Source: Candidula unifasciata (Eukaryota; Mollusca; Gastropoda; Stylommatophora; Geomitridae). From it: DNA of 64,000 nt. The stretch lies in assembly GCA_905116865.2 (NCBI GenBank), contig CAJHNH020000698.1, forward strand, positions 179,294 through 243,293, in the 5' to 3' direction. The position numbers were made by a program, and so were the translations under genes. Shown here piece after piece: positions 46,409-58,499 of this stretch; positions within the stretch are counted from its first letter, which is position 1; every line of letters starts with the position of its first letter. The notes under the pieces are model-generated. The model did not search any database and was not told the origin of the DNA. It saw only the letters and a program-made list of their open reading frames with translations.

Positions 46409-48290
46409 CTACAAAATAGGGCCTTACGCCTATTTTCCGATAGAAACTACGTTGAGAAAAATCTTTTATATGGACATCTAAGGCTTCTGCCATTTAGTAA
46501 ACGTTTAATTTTTAATAAGGCCAAATTTATTCACAAAATCCTATCTAAAGATACTCCAAATTACATAGACCGATTTATTCAATCTAATCCTAAGAATAGC
46601 AAGCGACTAGGTTTATTACATTTGCCTAAACCCAGAATTGATTTATTTAAAACAAGTCTAGCATATTCTGCTGCTCATTTATGGAACCATCTTCCAGCCG
46701 ATCTGAAAACTACAAAAAGTCCTTACTCATTTAACCGCAAACTCTTTCATTTCATGATTATCAGTGATTACATGCCACCTTAAATGTAGTTAATAATCCA
46801 CAATGCATTATTAGTTATAATTAATTGCAGTACGTATGATATGTTTGTATGCGTATATGTGTGACATGCTGGCGTGTGTAGGCGTATGTGTGTATGTATG
46901 ATTCTGTGTATGCATGGGTAACTGTATACGTTTGTGTGTATGTAACTGTGTGTAGGCGTGTGTCTGTGAGTGTGTCTGTTTGTCTGTATGGTGTCTGGGT
47001 GCGTGTCTGTGCGTGTCTGTCTGCGTGTCAGTCTGTGTTGTGTGTCTGTGTTTTTTTTAATGTTTATCTGTATGTGTGGCTGCGTGTGTGTCTGTGTGTG
47101 TGATTGTATGTGGATATGTGCGGGTGTGGCTTGGCTGCATGTTTGTCTGTGTGTGTGTGTCTGTCTGTTTGTGTGTATTTATGCTGTGTCTGTAGGTGTT
47201 TCTGCGTGTGTCTATGCCTGGGTGTGCCTGTGGCTGTGTGTTTCTCTGTGTGTTGTTTCGTGTGTATTTGTATGTTCAAATTTTTGATAATGTGTGTGTG
47301 TGTGCGAGTATTTGTGCGTCTGTGGGTGTGTTAGTATGTGTTTGTGTCTGTCTCTGTGTGTCAGTGTGTGTGTGTGCCATTATGTGTCTGTAGGTGTGTA
47401 TGGCTGCATGTGTATATGTGTCTGTCTGTGGCTGTGCGTGGCTTTGTGTGTATCTGTGTGAGTCTCTATCGGTGTGTCTATTATATTATGTCTGCGTGTC
47501 TCTGCTTGTGTCGGGTTATGCATCTGTGTGCGTATGTCTGACTGTGCGTATATCTGTGTATGTGTGGGTGTTGCGTATGTCAATGTGTGTGTCTGTTTCC
47601 CTGCCTGCGTGTTTGTATGTGTCCCCGTGTGTGTGCCCGTGACTGCATGTGTGTATGTCTGTATGTGTCTGCGTGTGTGTTTTAGAGCATGTGTATGAGT
47701 GTATGTATGTATGTATGTATGTATGTATGTATGTATGATGTATGTATGTATGATGTATGTATGTATGATGTATGATGTATGTATGTATGTATGTATGTAT
47801 GATGTATGTATGTATGATGTATGTATGTATGTATGATGTATGTATGTATGTATGTATGTATGTATGTATGTATGTATGTATGTATGTATGTATGTATGTA
47901 TGTATGTATGTATGTATGTATGTATGTATGTATGTATGTATGTATGTATGTATGTATGTATGTATGTATGTATGTATGTGTGCATGTTAGTATGTATGTG
48001 GATGTATGTGTGTACTTAGTGCCTTTTTGTTTGTGTGTAAGTGAGTCATTGGGCTTGTGTGTGTATGTGGGTGTGTGTGTTCGCGCGTAAGCGTGCGTAC
48101 ATATTTTACCAGCCATGCTTTTGTTTTTGACTTCATATATATAATATGCATATTATTACATGAATATAACATGCTTCATGAATATAACTGCTGTGTGAAA
48201 GATGGAAGTTTGGAAGGGCCGAATGTAAGACAGGCCTGCGTGCCTAATTTGTAACCCTTTGAAAATAAAGTTCGTTCGTTCGTTCGTTCC
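46409..48290 (+). mobile_element. LINE 3' end (C-terminal frame and long simple-repeat 3' UTR) inserted in a minisatellite
   Basis: An uninterrupted frame from 46409 to the stop at about 46783 reads LQNRALRLFSDRNYVEKNLL, LPFSKRLIFNKAKFIHKILS, a variable stretch, then SAAHLWNHLPADLKT and MPP-stop. This is the typical C-terminal tail of CR1/L2-type LINE reverse transcriptases. It is followed by TG-rich DNA and a huge (GTAT)n tract, then a 3' terminus GTGTGAAAGATGG...CCTTTGAAAATAAAG with a (TTCG)n tail. The same terminus recurs near 38185 and 63555. The 35-bp minisatellite continues on both sides. Confidence 0.8.
47690..47990. repeat. (GTAT)n microsatellite, about 75 units
   Basis: GTAT/GATGTAT repeats, pure from about 47840 to 47985. 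It sits inside the 3' untranslated part of the LINE at 46409-48290, in a ~900-bp TG-rich zone. Open frames across it on both strands are artefacts. Confidence 0.97.
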
Positions 48291-48715
48291 CCTTCCCATC
48301 TCACAACCAATCTACCTGTATATTCCCTTCCCATACCACAACTAAGCTACCTGTATATCCCCTTCCCATCCCACAACTAAGCTACCTGTATATCCCCTTC
48401 CCATCCCACAACTAAGCTACCTGTATATCCCCTTCCCATCCCACACCTAATCTACCTGTAAATCCCATCCCACACCTAATCTACCTGTTTATCCCCTTCC
48501 CATCCCACACCTAATCTACCTGTATTTCCCCTTCCCATCCCACACCTAATCTGCCTGTATATCCCCTTCCCATCACACAACTAATCTACCTGTATATCCC
48601 CTTCCCATCCCATACCTAATCTACCTGTATATCCCCTTCCCATCACACAACTAATCTACTTGTATATCCCCTTCCCATCCCACAACTAATCTACCTGTAT
48701 ATCGCTTTCCCATAC
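48287..48715. repeat. 35-bp minisatellite, right block
   Basis: The same 35-bp unit resumes directly after the (TTCG)n tail of the LINE and runs for about 12 copies, with variants ACAACTAAGCTACCTG. Confidence 0.95.
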
Positions 48716-49089
48716 TCCACAAGTAAAACATTTTCAAACACTCTACACGTGATCAGTACAACACCACAGACCACACTTTATCAATTTTACATATACAGAC
48801 TCGGCAACCAAGACTTGAAGAGAGATTGTACACCAATGAAGCATAGCCCATAAAACAACACCACAACATTCTATTCATCCTTTACCTGTCCTCTCCAATT
48901 CTCTACTGTGTTTGGGTTTTTAAAACATTACCTTAGTGTTTTTTGCCCTTTGCATTATAGGGTATAAACTTTCCAATTATATCAGTATGACTTCTACCTC
49001 TTGAATTGATTAGTTCTCCCCCTAAGCTCAAACATCAGTGATTGTATCATATAATGTTATTCATTCTATTATGCACGGGAACCCTTTAA

Positions 49090-49270
49090 CCTGTTAACCA
49101 AAAACTGAACTTGACTACAAAGTTGACCCAGCCAGCCTAAAGTAGTATTGGGTAATGTCTTGGGAAGTAAAGGTGGCCAGCATGATGTTGACTACATTAC
49201 CCATTGGGTGATGACTGTCTATACAAATATAAGTCTAGTACCATATGCTCCATGCTCCTCTGGCACAAAA
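49090..49270 (+). mobile_element. SINE family C, body fragment
   Basis: GACCCAGCCAGCCTAAAGTA, GGGAAGTAAAGGTGGCCAGC, ATGATGTTGACTACATTACC and AGTCTAGTACCATATGCTCC. The tRNA-like head is eroded; the tail ends near CTCCTCTGGC. Confidence 0.55.
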
Positions 49271-49489
49271 CAGGCCCATCATTTTTATTTTTACTTTTAC
49301 TTCACCAGTTAGTCAATGTTTGTAGTTTATTAGTAACTTTTTTGTTGCACCACCCTCTCTTAGCTGAACTAATGAAAAGAACATATGTGCTAAAAGAGCT
49401 GGCAAGGTCCTCTTGAGCACCCACATCTGTCAGTTAAATATCATTTTTTTTTAAATATATAGCTGTATTAGTATCTCTTGTGTTGTGAT

Positions 49490-49650
49490 GAGACTTTCTT
49501 CTTCTTCTGTGTTGGTTCTTGAAAGGGCAGTTGGCAAGTTGTGTTGTGGTTTACAGCTGGGTTGTGGTATCTGCACCTTGTGGCCCAAAAGATCAAATTT
49601 CAACACAGCCTCTAAATAGTAACCTAAACTCCTAAACACACATGGGAAGG
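49490..49650 (-). mobile_element. Short retroposon, family B
   Basis: TCTTCTTCTTCTGTG tail, AAAGGGCAGTTGGCAAGTTG, GTTGTGGTTTACAGCTGGG, GTGGTATCTGCACCTTGTGG and a short head with ACACACATGGG. Reverse orientation. Confidence 0.6.
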
Positions 49651-49739
49651 TGATACTTTCTAGAAGGAAAACCCACTCGAACTCAGAAGACAATACAAAA
49701 CTCTTTTACAGTATGAGAAATTAAAAAGACTTCAAAGTC

Positions 49740-50415
49740 ACCCGCTGCATTTTAAATTTCAAGAGAGAACAAAAAACAGACTGAAGTGTCAGAGCCCCAA
49801 CCACCTTGCTAGAAAACTGTACAGACAGCACCAAGATCTGCTTGAAAGAGATGTTGCACTGTGTGAAAAAATTAGGCCAGAACCATGGACAAGCAAGCCA
49901 GAAAAAGCAAATGTAGTCCTAAAGGTACCAGGAATCACTTCAAAAGATGCCTAGTCGGAGACACAACAGACAACTCTGGCTCTTGCTATGCTTGATGAGA
50001 AGTATCCAAACACCACTTGGACTCAGGTTTTCACCGACGGCTCTGCTACAGATGCAGTCAGAAAGGGGGGTTGTGGAATTAACATTAAAACCTCTAGCAG
50101 TAGAGCAGAAACTCTCTCTACCGGCAGGTGACATCTGCACTAACTTCAGAGCTGAGGCAACTGCCCTCCTCTCTGCAGTCCAACATCTCATCACTCAAGA
50201 TAGGCGTAAAAGAATCTGCTGCCTGTGACTGTGGAGCAAAAAGACAGACCCCTGAGCACATACTACAGTACTGCCCTAACCTCTCCCAGGGAAGCCACAA
50301 TGCAAGAGAAGCTATGGGGGACCGGTGGCGACCTTAAACGCACAAACCTATTTGAAACCCAGACGGGACTCAAATGTTTAGCACGACTGATGTCGAACGC
50401 AAAAGAAGAATAAGA
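49740..50415 (+). mobile_element. RNase H LINE 3' remnant with internal deletion
   Basis: One frame reads LARKLYRQHQDLLERDVALC, one TAG, then WTQVFTDGSATDAVRKGG and FRAEATALLSAVQHLITQ (RNase H with the first Asp and the Glu). The frame then shifts and resumes at SAACDCGAKRQTPEHILQYC, the CxC...H...C terminal motif of many LINEs. The GHxxxxxNExAD part is missing, so an internal deletion of the RNase H centre is likely. Confidence 0.75.
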
Positions 50416-50789
50416 AGTAGAAGGAAAACGTTTTGTTACTTGTGTGATTAGGTTCCTGTAAAGCCAAACTCCCCCATTCTCAGCTGTATTCTTCTTCCGC
50501 CACATTTTCCCCCAGAAGAGCATACAGCTCACCCCATGTCCTCCCCTCTCTAGTTCTCTTCTGCATGTGTTTTTTGTCTGCCTTTAGATCTATGCTCCTG
50601 CGGGTTCCAGTGTAAAGCCCTTCCAGTTATATTGTTGTCAGTTTTTCTGAACCTGTGTCTTATCCAACAAAAGCATATTTTATTCACTTCTTTAACAGAG
50701 TTACTGCAGCTCATTTAATTTGAAGTTGTTCAAGGGGAGTAAAGAGAAAAGTGTCCAGCTTACTGCCAGTGTCAACTGATTAGGGACAA

Positions 50790-51570
50790 GATACAACACT
50801 GAAAACATGAAAGTAAATTCAAAATTAACAACTTAACAACAATGAAATGAAGTTACACCAACAATTAGACTCAAGCTATATCCAACATTCAAAATGAAAC
50901 AACAATCAACATTTATAATGAAGCCACATCTAACATTCATATGAAGCTACACCTAAAATTCATGTGAAACAATATCAGACATTTCAAATAAAGCTACACC
51001 CAACATTAATATGAAGCTATAGACAACAATTACAATGAAGCAACAGCCAACCTTCATATGAAGCTGTATTCAACTTTTACAATAAAGCCATGTTCAACAT
51101 TTACACTGAAGCAACAAACAATATTCACACTGAAGCTGCATCCAACATTTACAATGAAGCCATGTCCCACATAAATGCACAAACATCCAACATTAGCAGC
51201 TAAGCAATACCCAAAACATATATTTGAGCTACATCCAACATTAACCATGAAACTATATGAAACAGCTAGAAGCAACATCTAACAAAACAACTAAACAAAA
51301 TATCCAATAGCCAAATTCAACAATGAATACAAAGCTATAACCAACACTAGAATATATAATACAGTGATGCCACACCCAATATTTACAAACAACTTACAAC
51401 AATGAAGCTATATCCAAAATTAGAAACATTTATTATTGATAAACCCGATACTAACTTAGTCATATTCAACATCAATACTTAAGCTATTATTAAAGCCGAT
51501 AATGAATCTGACACCAACATTTAAGCCAAGCTGTATACAACAAGAAAGCAACATTAACAATGCAGCCAGA
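50790..51570. repeat. Degenerate ~24-bp minisatellite (CAACATTTACAATGAAGC)
   Basis: CCAACATTCATATGAAGCTA and CAACATTTACAATGAAGC recur about every 24-30 bp over almost 800 bp, with rising divergence at the right end. Confidence 0.8.
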
Positions 51571-51752
51571 AGAAATTTAGATGTTGCTATGTAAACCATG
51601 TCACACAGACACACAATGACACCTACTAGGAACAAATAAAATTATAAAAGTGCAATGGGAAAGAAAAGAAAAAAGAATAACTGATAATAAATGTCACCAA
51701 CAGGTTCCTGTTTAGAACTGATGAAGTAACATAGTATCATCAATGTAATGTT

Positions 51753-51965
51753 CCTGCATGGGTTCCAGGGTCTCATTTTGGGTGGGGGAAAGATGAACAG
51801 ACCAACTGGCCACTAAGAAGAATGGTTCTGCTGAAACCATATACTGGGTTGAAAAGCTCAGATATCGCAGCTTAGTTGTAAACCACAACACAGTATGCCA
51901 ACCGGCACTTTTGAGGAGAATAAAGAGAAATAGATGAAGATAGTGCAATGGAATCCTCAACATGA
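51753..51965 (+). mobile_element. Short retroposon, family B (same head and tail as A, different body)
   Basis: Head TGCATGGGTTCCAGGGTCTC as in family A, but the body reads GCTCAGATATCGCAGC, TTAGTTGTAAACCACAACAC and AGTATGCCAACCGGC. It ends near GAGGAGAATAAAGAG. The same body occurs at 21420-21685, 29090-29265, 43070-43420, 49490-49650, 53747-53925, 12235-12402 and 3690-3875. Confidence 0.65.
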
Positions 51966-52249
51966 GCTTTTGGAAAGAGAGTATGATGTCTGCTTGAGGC
52001 TAGGCCCTGAAGAATAAGAAGAGAAAATCAGAGTAATATGTAGTGTGTATCTTCTGTACACAGCTTTTATTTGTACTGTCCTTTCTTAAGGGCAGAGGTT
52101 CTCAGTTAGCTAGGACCTGCCGAACCCTCTGTTTTTTTAAAGTCTGCCATGGATCTTACACTTGTTAAAAGTCAAATTTAAAAAAAGAAAACAAGAAAAA
52201 GAAAGAAAGAATTCATAAATGGGAGAAGATTAACAAATAAAAAATGTAT

Positions 52250-52525
52250 TTTTCTTCCTAGCATTCCCCAGCTGTAAACTTCAACAGAAAGTTCTGGCTG
52301 GTCATCCACTTCAGGACTTTAGTCTTGTTCCAGAATTGAGTTGTGTGTGCACATCCATTTTACAGATATGGCTTACTTGTATGCAGACTGCTGGTTACTC
52401 AAATCTCAAGCAGAAGCAGACTTTAAAGAAAACACCCCTATTTAGTTGACTTTTATGACATGCTTGTTATGGGAGGCTGTGGGTCTATTATTTTTTCTCT
52501 CAAAATTGGGCCCTGAAACCCACAC
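52250..52525 (-). mobile_element. Short retroposon, family A
   Basis: CCAGCTGTAAACTTCAACAG, AAAGTTCTGGCTGGTCATCC, TTTACAGATATGGCTTACTT, TGACATGCTTGTTATGGGAG, and head TTGGGCCCTGAAACCCACAC. Reverse orientation. Confidence 0.7.
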
Positions 52526-53746
52526 AAGAAGACTTTGTATTCTAAATATAAGATTTTATGTAAATATCACAGGCCGCTTGAACGTTTTCCATGGGCCACC
52601 AGATAGGAAGGACTTAAACAGGGAGGAAAATGACAGCCTGTGTTGTAGATGTGTACCAGTGTCTAGATCTCACTAACTCTTTCTCCACTACAGGGTACTG
52701 AAGAGATACATTCTTGTGAGGCATTTCTGGTACTCAACCACATCATCTTATTCTGTCAAGCCATGACTAGTAACACCATTCAGGAAGTCAAACAAGCATC
52801 TCCCACTGTGGTAAGCCGATCTATTTCTTTACAGAGACATAAATGTATTTGTACAAATGATACAGATTATAAAAAACAGTGCAAGGAAAGTCATCAATTT
52901 TTTTTTATTTTGTGAAATATTAACATAAATTCTTCATAACATTTCAGGGCAAAAATCAATTTTCTTCAGACAAAAGATAAAGTAAAATACATTATTCAAA
53001 TTAAGAATTGATTAATCAATGATACCTATTATCTGAAAGAGTTAATCCCTCTTTATATACATTTCATCTGCTGTTAACATGTTCTTTTCTCCTTCACTTT
53101 CATGTCCATGTTTGGCACTAACAGGGCATTCAGAAAACTAAAATAATGTCAAATACTGCTATAATTATTTTTCCAGTATCATTAATTTATCTCTTCCTGG
53201 TTTGCCATTCATTATTACATCAGTTTTGCTTCAGCACTGACCGTCATCTCATTATATTGCTGACAAAGTGACTTCCCATTTCCTGCCTTAGCAGAATATT
53301 TAAATTAATATTATTTGGTTAATAAAAATCATTAGATGTAATATCACAAACAAGAGAAAGCTGAAAACTGGGTAAACTCTGACATGATGATGACAAAACT
53401 GAACATGAAACATGTACAACAAATAACAGGAACAATCTGGCAAGCACTGTGCACACAGACAGAGAGATGTTGCACACCAATATACTTAATATATATACAC
53501 ACATATACACCATTAAAAATGCTGATGTTTACATTTACAACACAGGTACTAACACAAATCTCTGACACAGCATGTACAGGTTAACACCAATCAAACTTTA
53601 ACCTTTGCCTCATATCATGTTACAGGTGTATACATACAAATTATCACATCACGTGATTTCTATTATTTGACATCCTCATGTACAAATAACCCTTCATTTC
53701 AGTCATCACAAAGAAACATCCCATATATATTTATCTTCATCCTCCC

Positions 53747-53925
53747 TCGTGTGGGTACCAGGACCCAACTTTGGCATGGGGGGGGGATTAGATCCACACA
53801 CTAACATGTCAGGCGACTAATTAGGAGTTTGTTGAAATCTTATGCGCTGTGTCAAAAAAGTGCATATATCGCAGCTGGCTGTTAACCACAACAGACCGAC
53901 CACTCTTGTAAGGGTGAATGCAGAT
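53747..53925 (+). mobile_element. Short retroposon, family B
   Basis: CTCGTGTGGGTACCAGGACC head with a G run, CAGGCGACTAATTAGGAG, GCATATATCGCAGCTGGC and TGTTAACCACAACAGACC body, ending at ACTCTTGTAAGGGTGAATG. Confidence 0.6.
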
Positions 53926-53934
53926 TATAAAGTG

Positions 53935-54080
53935 CTTTTAGCCTAAACTGGGTACCAGGTTATTTCCTGAGAAGTAAAGGCAGATGGCATAATTATTACA
54001 TCACACATAGTTTGAATGTCTATAAATACTGTGTCATATATGCGCCTGATACCCTACTGGCGTAAAAAGGATTGTTTACT
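53935..54080 (+). mobile_element. SINE family C, body fragment
   Basis: GGGTACCAGGTTATTTCCTG, GAAGTAAAGGCAGATGGCAT, GTCTATAAATACTGTGTCAT and CCCTACTGGCGTAAAAAGG match the family C body and end. Confidence 0.55.
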
Positions 54081-54129
54081 TTATTAACTGCATTAATTTT
54101 GCTGCTGAAGATGCAGAAAATACTTCACT

Positions 54130-54640
54130 AAAGAAAAATTTTGAACAGCCTTAAAAGTCTATGGTTAAGCACCAACGAGGAGATAAAAATTAGAATTTTG
54201 AGAGCACACATCTTCCCTGTGGCTACACACGGATGTGAGTTGTGGACTATCTCTCAGTCCTTAAGAAAGAGAATAGGAGCTTTTGAGCTGAAATGCTAAA
54301 GAAAGATTCTTAGATCTTGGACAAAGAAGAGGAGAAACATCTTAAAAGATCTGAACATCAAGGAAGATTGGCTAACAGCATCCTTTCTCAGAAGCTGAAA
54401 TATTTTGGTCATATCAAGCACCACGACAGATTGGAAAAAATTACAGCAGAAGGCATGGTACCAAGAAGGAGAAGCGGGGGCCGACCGACACGAAGATGAG
54501 CACAGGATATAAGTGACTCTTTCAGTGTGAAAGTACATGAGGCGGGAGAACTGACAAGAGACCAAGTTTCTTTCAGGCAGACCTTGATGAGAGCGACGTT
54601 CTGCAAAGGACCTGCTACATGATGATGAGGATAGAAAAAT
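54130..54640 (+). mobile_element. LINE 3' remnant, FGHI family
   Basis: Starts in a frame reading FPVATHGCELWTISQSLRKR, a classic LINE thumb/C-terminal motif. It continues through KILKDL-type, YFGHIK and GMVPRRRSGGRPTRR with stops and frameshifts. It is homologous at the nucleotide level to the copy at 5600-5985. Both end in ACATGATGATG/ACAAGATGATGAC, suggesting a GAT-repeat tail. Degenerate and non-functional. Confidence 0.75.
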
Positions 54641-55519
54641 TAACATATTCAAGGTACTATAACTGAAAAATGATACAATGTAGTTATCTATTCAGTAAAC
54701 TGGTTATGATATTCTTACTGTATGGCTGTCAATATCACAACAAATCCGACTAAGATTATGGCTATTAAAATACTGTACAATTCTGTAAACAGTCAATAGA
54801 CAAAATATCTATCAATAAGTAAAGTGCCTCCAGCCTAAAATGTATTCAATATTTCAACTTTATGAATGCTGTCAACAGATTTGGAAACGTTAACATCTGT
54901 GTATTTAAGTGGAAACAATTTATTTTTGGGTTACTATATGCTGATGTAACTCGGTAGTAATGCACTTGACGAAAAACAGCAAAATATTCCATGCATTAGA
55001 ATGTGTCAGCATTATGTCTATAAATGCTGAATATGGTTTCAAATATTAAATTTTATCAAAAACTTAAAAAAGACTTGATATTCTAAAGTATATCATTAAA
55101 ACAGATTCTTGAATTTTAACTTTATCTTTATAAATAATGAGTAGAGGTTCTACAATTTTTAACTTTATTACTTTGAATGCCAAACAGGTTCTGATGTTTG
55201 AACTTTGTGTTGCTTTGCATAAAACAATTCATTCTAATATTTCACTTTGCTGCTATTAATGCAGCAAAGAAGTTTCAGTATTTTTGAATTATCGCTATAA
55301 AGTAGAGAAGATCAAAATGTTAACTTTACGTCTTCAAAGAAACCACAGCGGCTGTGATAAACCAAATTTGTCTTTAAATGAATCCATGAGGTTTTGATAT
55401 TTAAGCTTCCAAACTTAGCATGCAGAGAAGAGGTTGTGCCGCCTGAAAGTAGTGATTGTCTACCAACAGTTTTCACAGTTTATATTTGAGACAACTGCAA
55501 ATTTAGTATAACTTTCCGA

Positions 55520-55730
55520 CTTCGGTCCCTGTGGTTTAAGCATAGCAAATGTACATCCTATTTCTGAAATACCAGGTCTGATTCCAGCTGTAGGTGATTT
55601 GGCAGCAGACCAGTTTGCACTGATTTCAACAGTGGTTATGGAAAGCCAACTGTTCAGAAGCAATGGCTTTCCAATCATAAAACTGCCAGGCAAAATTATA
55701 CACAGCCAAACCAATGTCCTGTAAAAAAGT
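55520..55730 (+). mobile_element. SINE family V, old degenerate copy
   Basis: CCCTGTGGTTTAAGCATAGC (A-box region), GGTCTGATTCCAGCTGTAGG (B-box region), TGATTTCAACAGTGGTTATG, GAAGCAATGGC and CAATGTCCTGTAAA align in order with family V. Many substitutions. Confidence 0.6.
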
Positions 55731-55734
55731 GGTG

Positions 55735-56060
55735 TACAGGCTGAACACTCTGCCTGTTGGTTCAAAGTTCCTTGGTTTGAATCTGCATCAGGTGGGATAT
55801 TTTTTCAAAAATAACCTTGGCTCACAGGTTAAGCAAGCATAAAATGGGTACAAGACTAAGCCCTGGGAAGTTAAGGTTTCCGACGTGATGTTGAATACAT
55901 AACCCTTCAAGGGCCGATTGGTCCATAAAGATATTAGTAGCATCATATGCCAATGCCGTGCTGTTGACCACATCACCCTTCAAAGGCCAACTGGTTCAAA
56001 AAAATGTTAGTAGCATCATATGCCAATTCACTACTGACGTAAAAAGGGTCCTCTGTGGTG
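55735..56060 (+). mobile_element. tRNA-derived SINE, family C, with a duplicated 73-bp module
   Basis: Head TACAGGCTGAACACTC (A-box like) and GGTTTGAATCTGC (B-box like), then GGGAAGTTAAGGTTTCCGAC and ACGTGATGTTGAATACAT. A segment beginning GTTGAATACATAACCC at 55890 is repeated beginning GTTGACCACATCACCC at 55963, both containing TAGTAGCATCATATGCCAAT. Ends ACTGACGTAAAAAGGGTCC. Confidence 0.65.
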
Positions 56061-57128
56061 AATATAAATATATATGCAGACACTGCAACATAATTTAAAA
56101 ATTTTGTTATGTATAGTTTAGCTGTATTTTCTCATTGCAGAAACAAAATTTAATCTTACTCAGTTATAAGCATGCTAAATCAATTGTTCAATTACCAGTA
56201 TTATTTTAACACTTATTAATTGTTGTCTCTGCAGACCTGTCCAGATCCCACACTTTTTTTTAAAATAGTCATAATGAAGAACATATAACCTTATTATAAT
56301 TGTGAACTTATTTACTTCGAGACAAGAACACAAGCAGTTCTAGAATGGATATGTTGACATTACTTTTAAAGGGATTATTATTTGAGGGCTAAATAAGCTA
56401 CCACAGAGTTATGCACAATTTGGGGGTTTAACCTGTCCTTAATTTACCCTTTTTTAAAATATAAACTTTTGTGCTGTTTAAACAACTCTAGATCAGGTTC
56501 TATTCAACTGGAGGCCCGTGGGCCAAATCTGGCTCCCAGACACCCAGCAAGTGGCCCTCAGAACACTGCCAGTTGTATTCTATTATTGATCTTTTTATGA
56601 TGGCGCTGAGGCCTTTGGCCCCTGAGGATCCCTGTTTTTTTCAAATTCTTGCCCCTGAGTAAACTTTTTTTTTAAATTGTTTGTGTTGATCAGTGGTTTT
56701 TAAGTAGAAAACACCTGCAGACCTGTCTCAGATCCTATACTAATTTAACAGTCATAATGAAGAACGTATAATTTATTCACATGCACACACACACACAAAA
56801 TTACATTCTGAAGTTGTGTGTGTGTGTATTAAAAAAAAGACATAATGGCCATGTAGATTTATTTCACAGAATCCATGGAACCAGTAGCATAAATAATTAA
56901 AGTTATTTCAAGATGACTAGGAGGGTTAAAGTATTTAGTAAATGTTATAATAAATATCAACTTGCATACACACTTTGTTGTTTTACAACAGTGTTTTCCA
57001 GATTTAAAAAAATTTAAAGCCATATTTCTCTGTCATAACTGTTCAACCGAGGATTTTTTATAATCCACTGGATACTTGTAGCTTTTGCCATATTTGCAGA
57101 AAATTACATATTTAATAGAGTACAAATT
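56060..57128. other. Intergenic, nothing recognised
   Basis: AT-rich sequence with a few short CA runs. No frame, splice pattern or repeat that I can support. Confidence 0.5.
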
Positions 57129-57140
57129 AGATGTGGGCAA

Positions 57141-57426
57141 CCCCGTGTGGGTTCCGGGGCCTTATTATAGGGAAAACAAGAATAGACCCACTGCCTACCC
57201 AAAAGCATGTAGTAAGAGTCAACTAATTGGGAGCTTCCTTTAAGTCGGAGTGCATCTGCCTGAGAGGCAAGGAACCAGCAGTCTGCATACACTTGAGTCA
57301 GAGCTGTAAAATGGATGCACACAAAACACTCAGGTTCTGGAACAGGACTGCAGTTCAGAAGTGGATGAGCAACCAGAACTTTCCACCAGAGTTTACAGCT
57401 GGTGAACTCGAAGAAGAAGAAGAAGA
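57141..57426 (+). mobile_element. Short retroposon, family A, reference copy with 12-bp target-site duplication
   Basis: Starts CCCCGTGTGGGTTCCGGGGC, runs through GAATAGACCCACTGCC, CAACTAATTGGGAGCTTCC, GCATCTGCCTGAGAGGCAAG, AAAATGGATGCACAC and ACCAGAGTTTACAGCTGGTG, and ends in GAAGAAGAAGAAGAAG. AGATGTGGGCAA (57129-57140) and AGATGTGGGTAA (57427-57438) flank it. A frame is open across much of it, but other copies are frameshifted. No polymerase III boxes are evident. Confidence 0.82.
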
Positions 57427-58499
57427 AGATGTGGGTAATCCTGACTTTGTAGACATATTATGAGGGATAATAAACTTAGAGAAAGCTGGCAAATGTAATC
57501 GTAGTCTAGCACTCAATCACAATACAATATGCCAACCATCCTTTTAAGAGAGAATGCACAAGAAAAAGGCGATATAACCATTTATGAATTTACACAATCT
57601 AAGAACATCTACAGTCTGATAACTGTAATGTTAGTGTGTGTGTGTGTGTTAATTTTATGTAGCCACTTCCACTGCTCCGATTGCTTTAATTCTTACTTTA
57701 CAGAACTGTCACATTTGGTTTGTGTCAGCTTAGTGATTGGCATATCTACCATCTACTTAAGCTATTCTTAGCCTGGTATCTTACACTGATAGCCTACAAA
57801 ATAATCTGATCCAATTTTTTTTAAACAGACACATTCAAAATATATTATTAATATTTCATCAACAGTTACTGGGCTCCACCAAATAAAGAGGTAACTTCCT
57901 GATATATTCAAATGGCTCATTGGATTTACAGAATTACTGGATTTTTTTTATTGCATGAGGTCATTTAGTTTTAAAGGCAGTTTATTACAGTGGATACAGC
58001 ATTTGTACAGTTACTAATGGCGCCTAGAGTTGAGTGGAGGCGGGCGATATCTGCAGCAATGAACCTCAAGGGTCCAGAATGCTCAAGAAGAAGACTAATG
58101 ATGCTTCACAGTTAAAGTGTTCATTGTACTTCATTTAATTAGGATATATTTAAAGTGTATCTAAGATTTCCTTATTACAACTTTCTTAGATCTGAGAAAC
58201 ACAATTAACATATATAATAAATTCAGTTTTGCTAACACATTTCTTACCAGAATATGTCATTAATACAGCTAAATGTCTATATTCTCACACCTGCACATAG
58301 AACATAGTTGCTAAGCCAACACAATAACAAACAATTGTTCCACGGTTAGAGCTTCACACAAGAGGACACAACTACAAGCATAACAATACAAATAATAATG
58401 TCAAAGAAAGGAGGAAAGCTACAGAGTGGGGTGGGGGAGAAAGTAATATATTCTTACAAGTCCCCACATAATACAAAAACTTGACACCTTGGAATATGC

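Noticed and set aside
47380..48116. Long open frames of repeated Thr-Tyr-Ile-His or Cys-Met-Tyr-Val
   Set aside because: They are translations of the GTAT and TG microsatellites in a LINE 3' UTR; any frame without a stop in the repeat unit stays open.
57227..57463. Protein ending in a poly-Glu tail
   Set aside because: The frame lies in family A retroposon DNA and the Glu run is its GAA tail; other copies are frameshifted.
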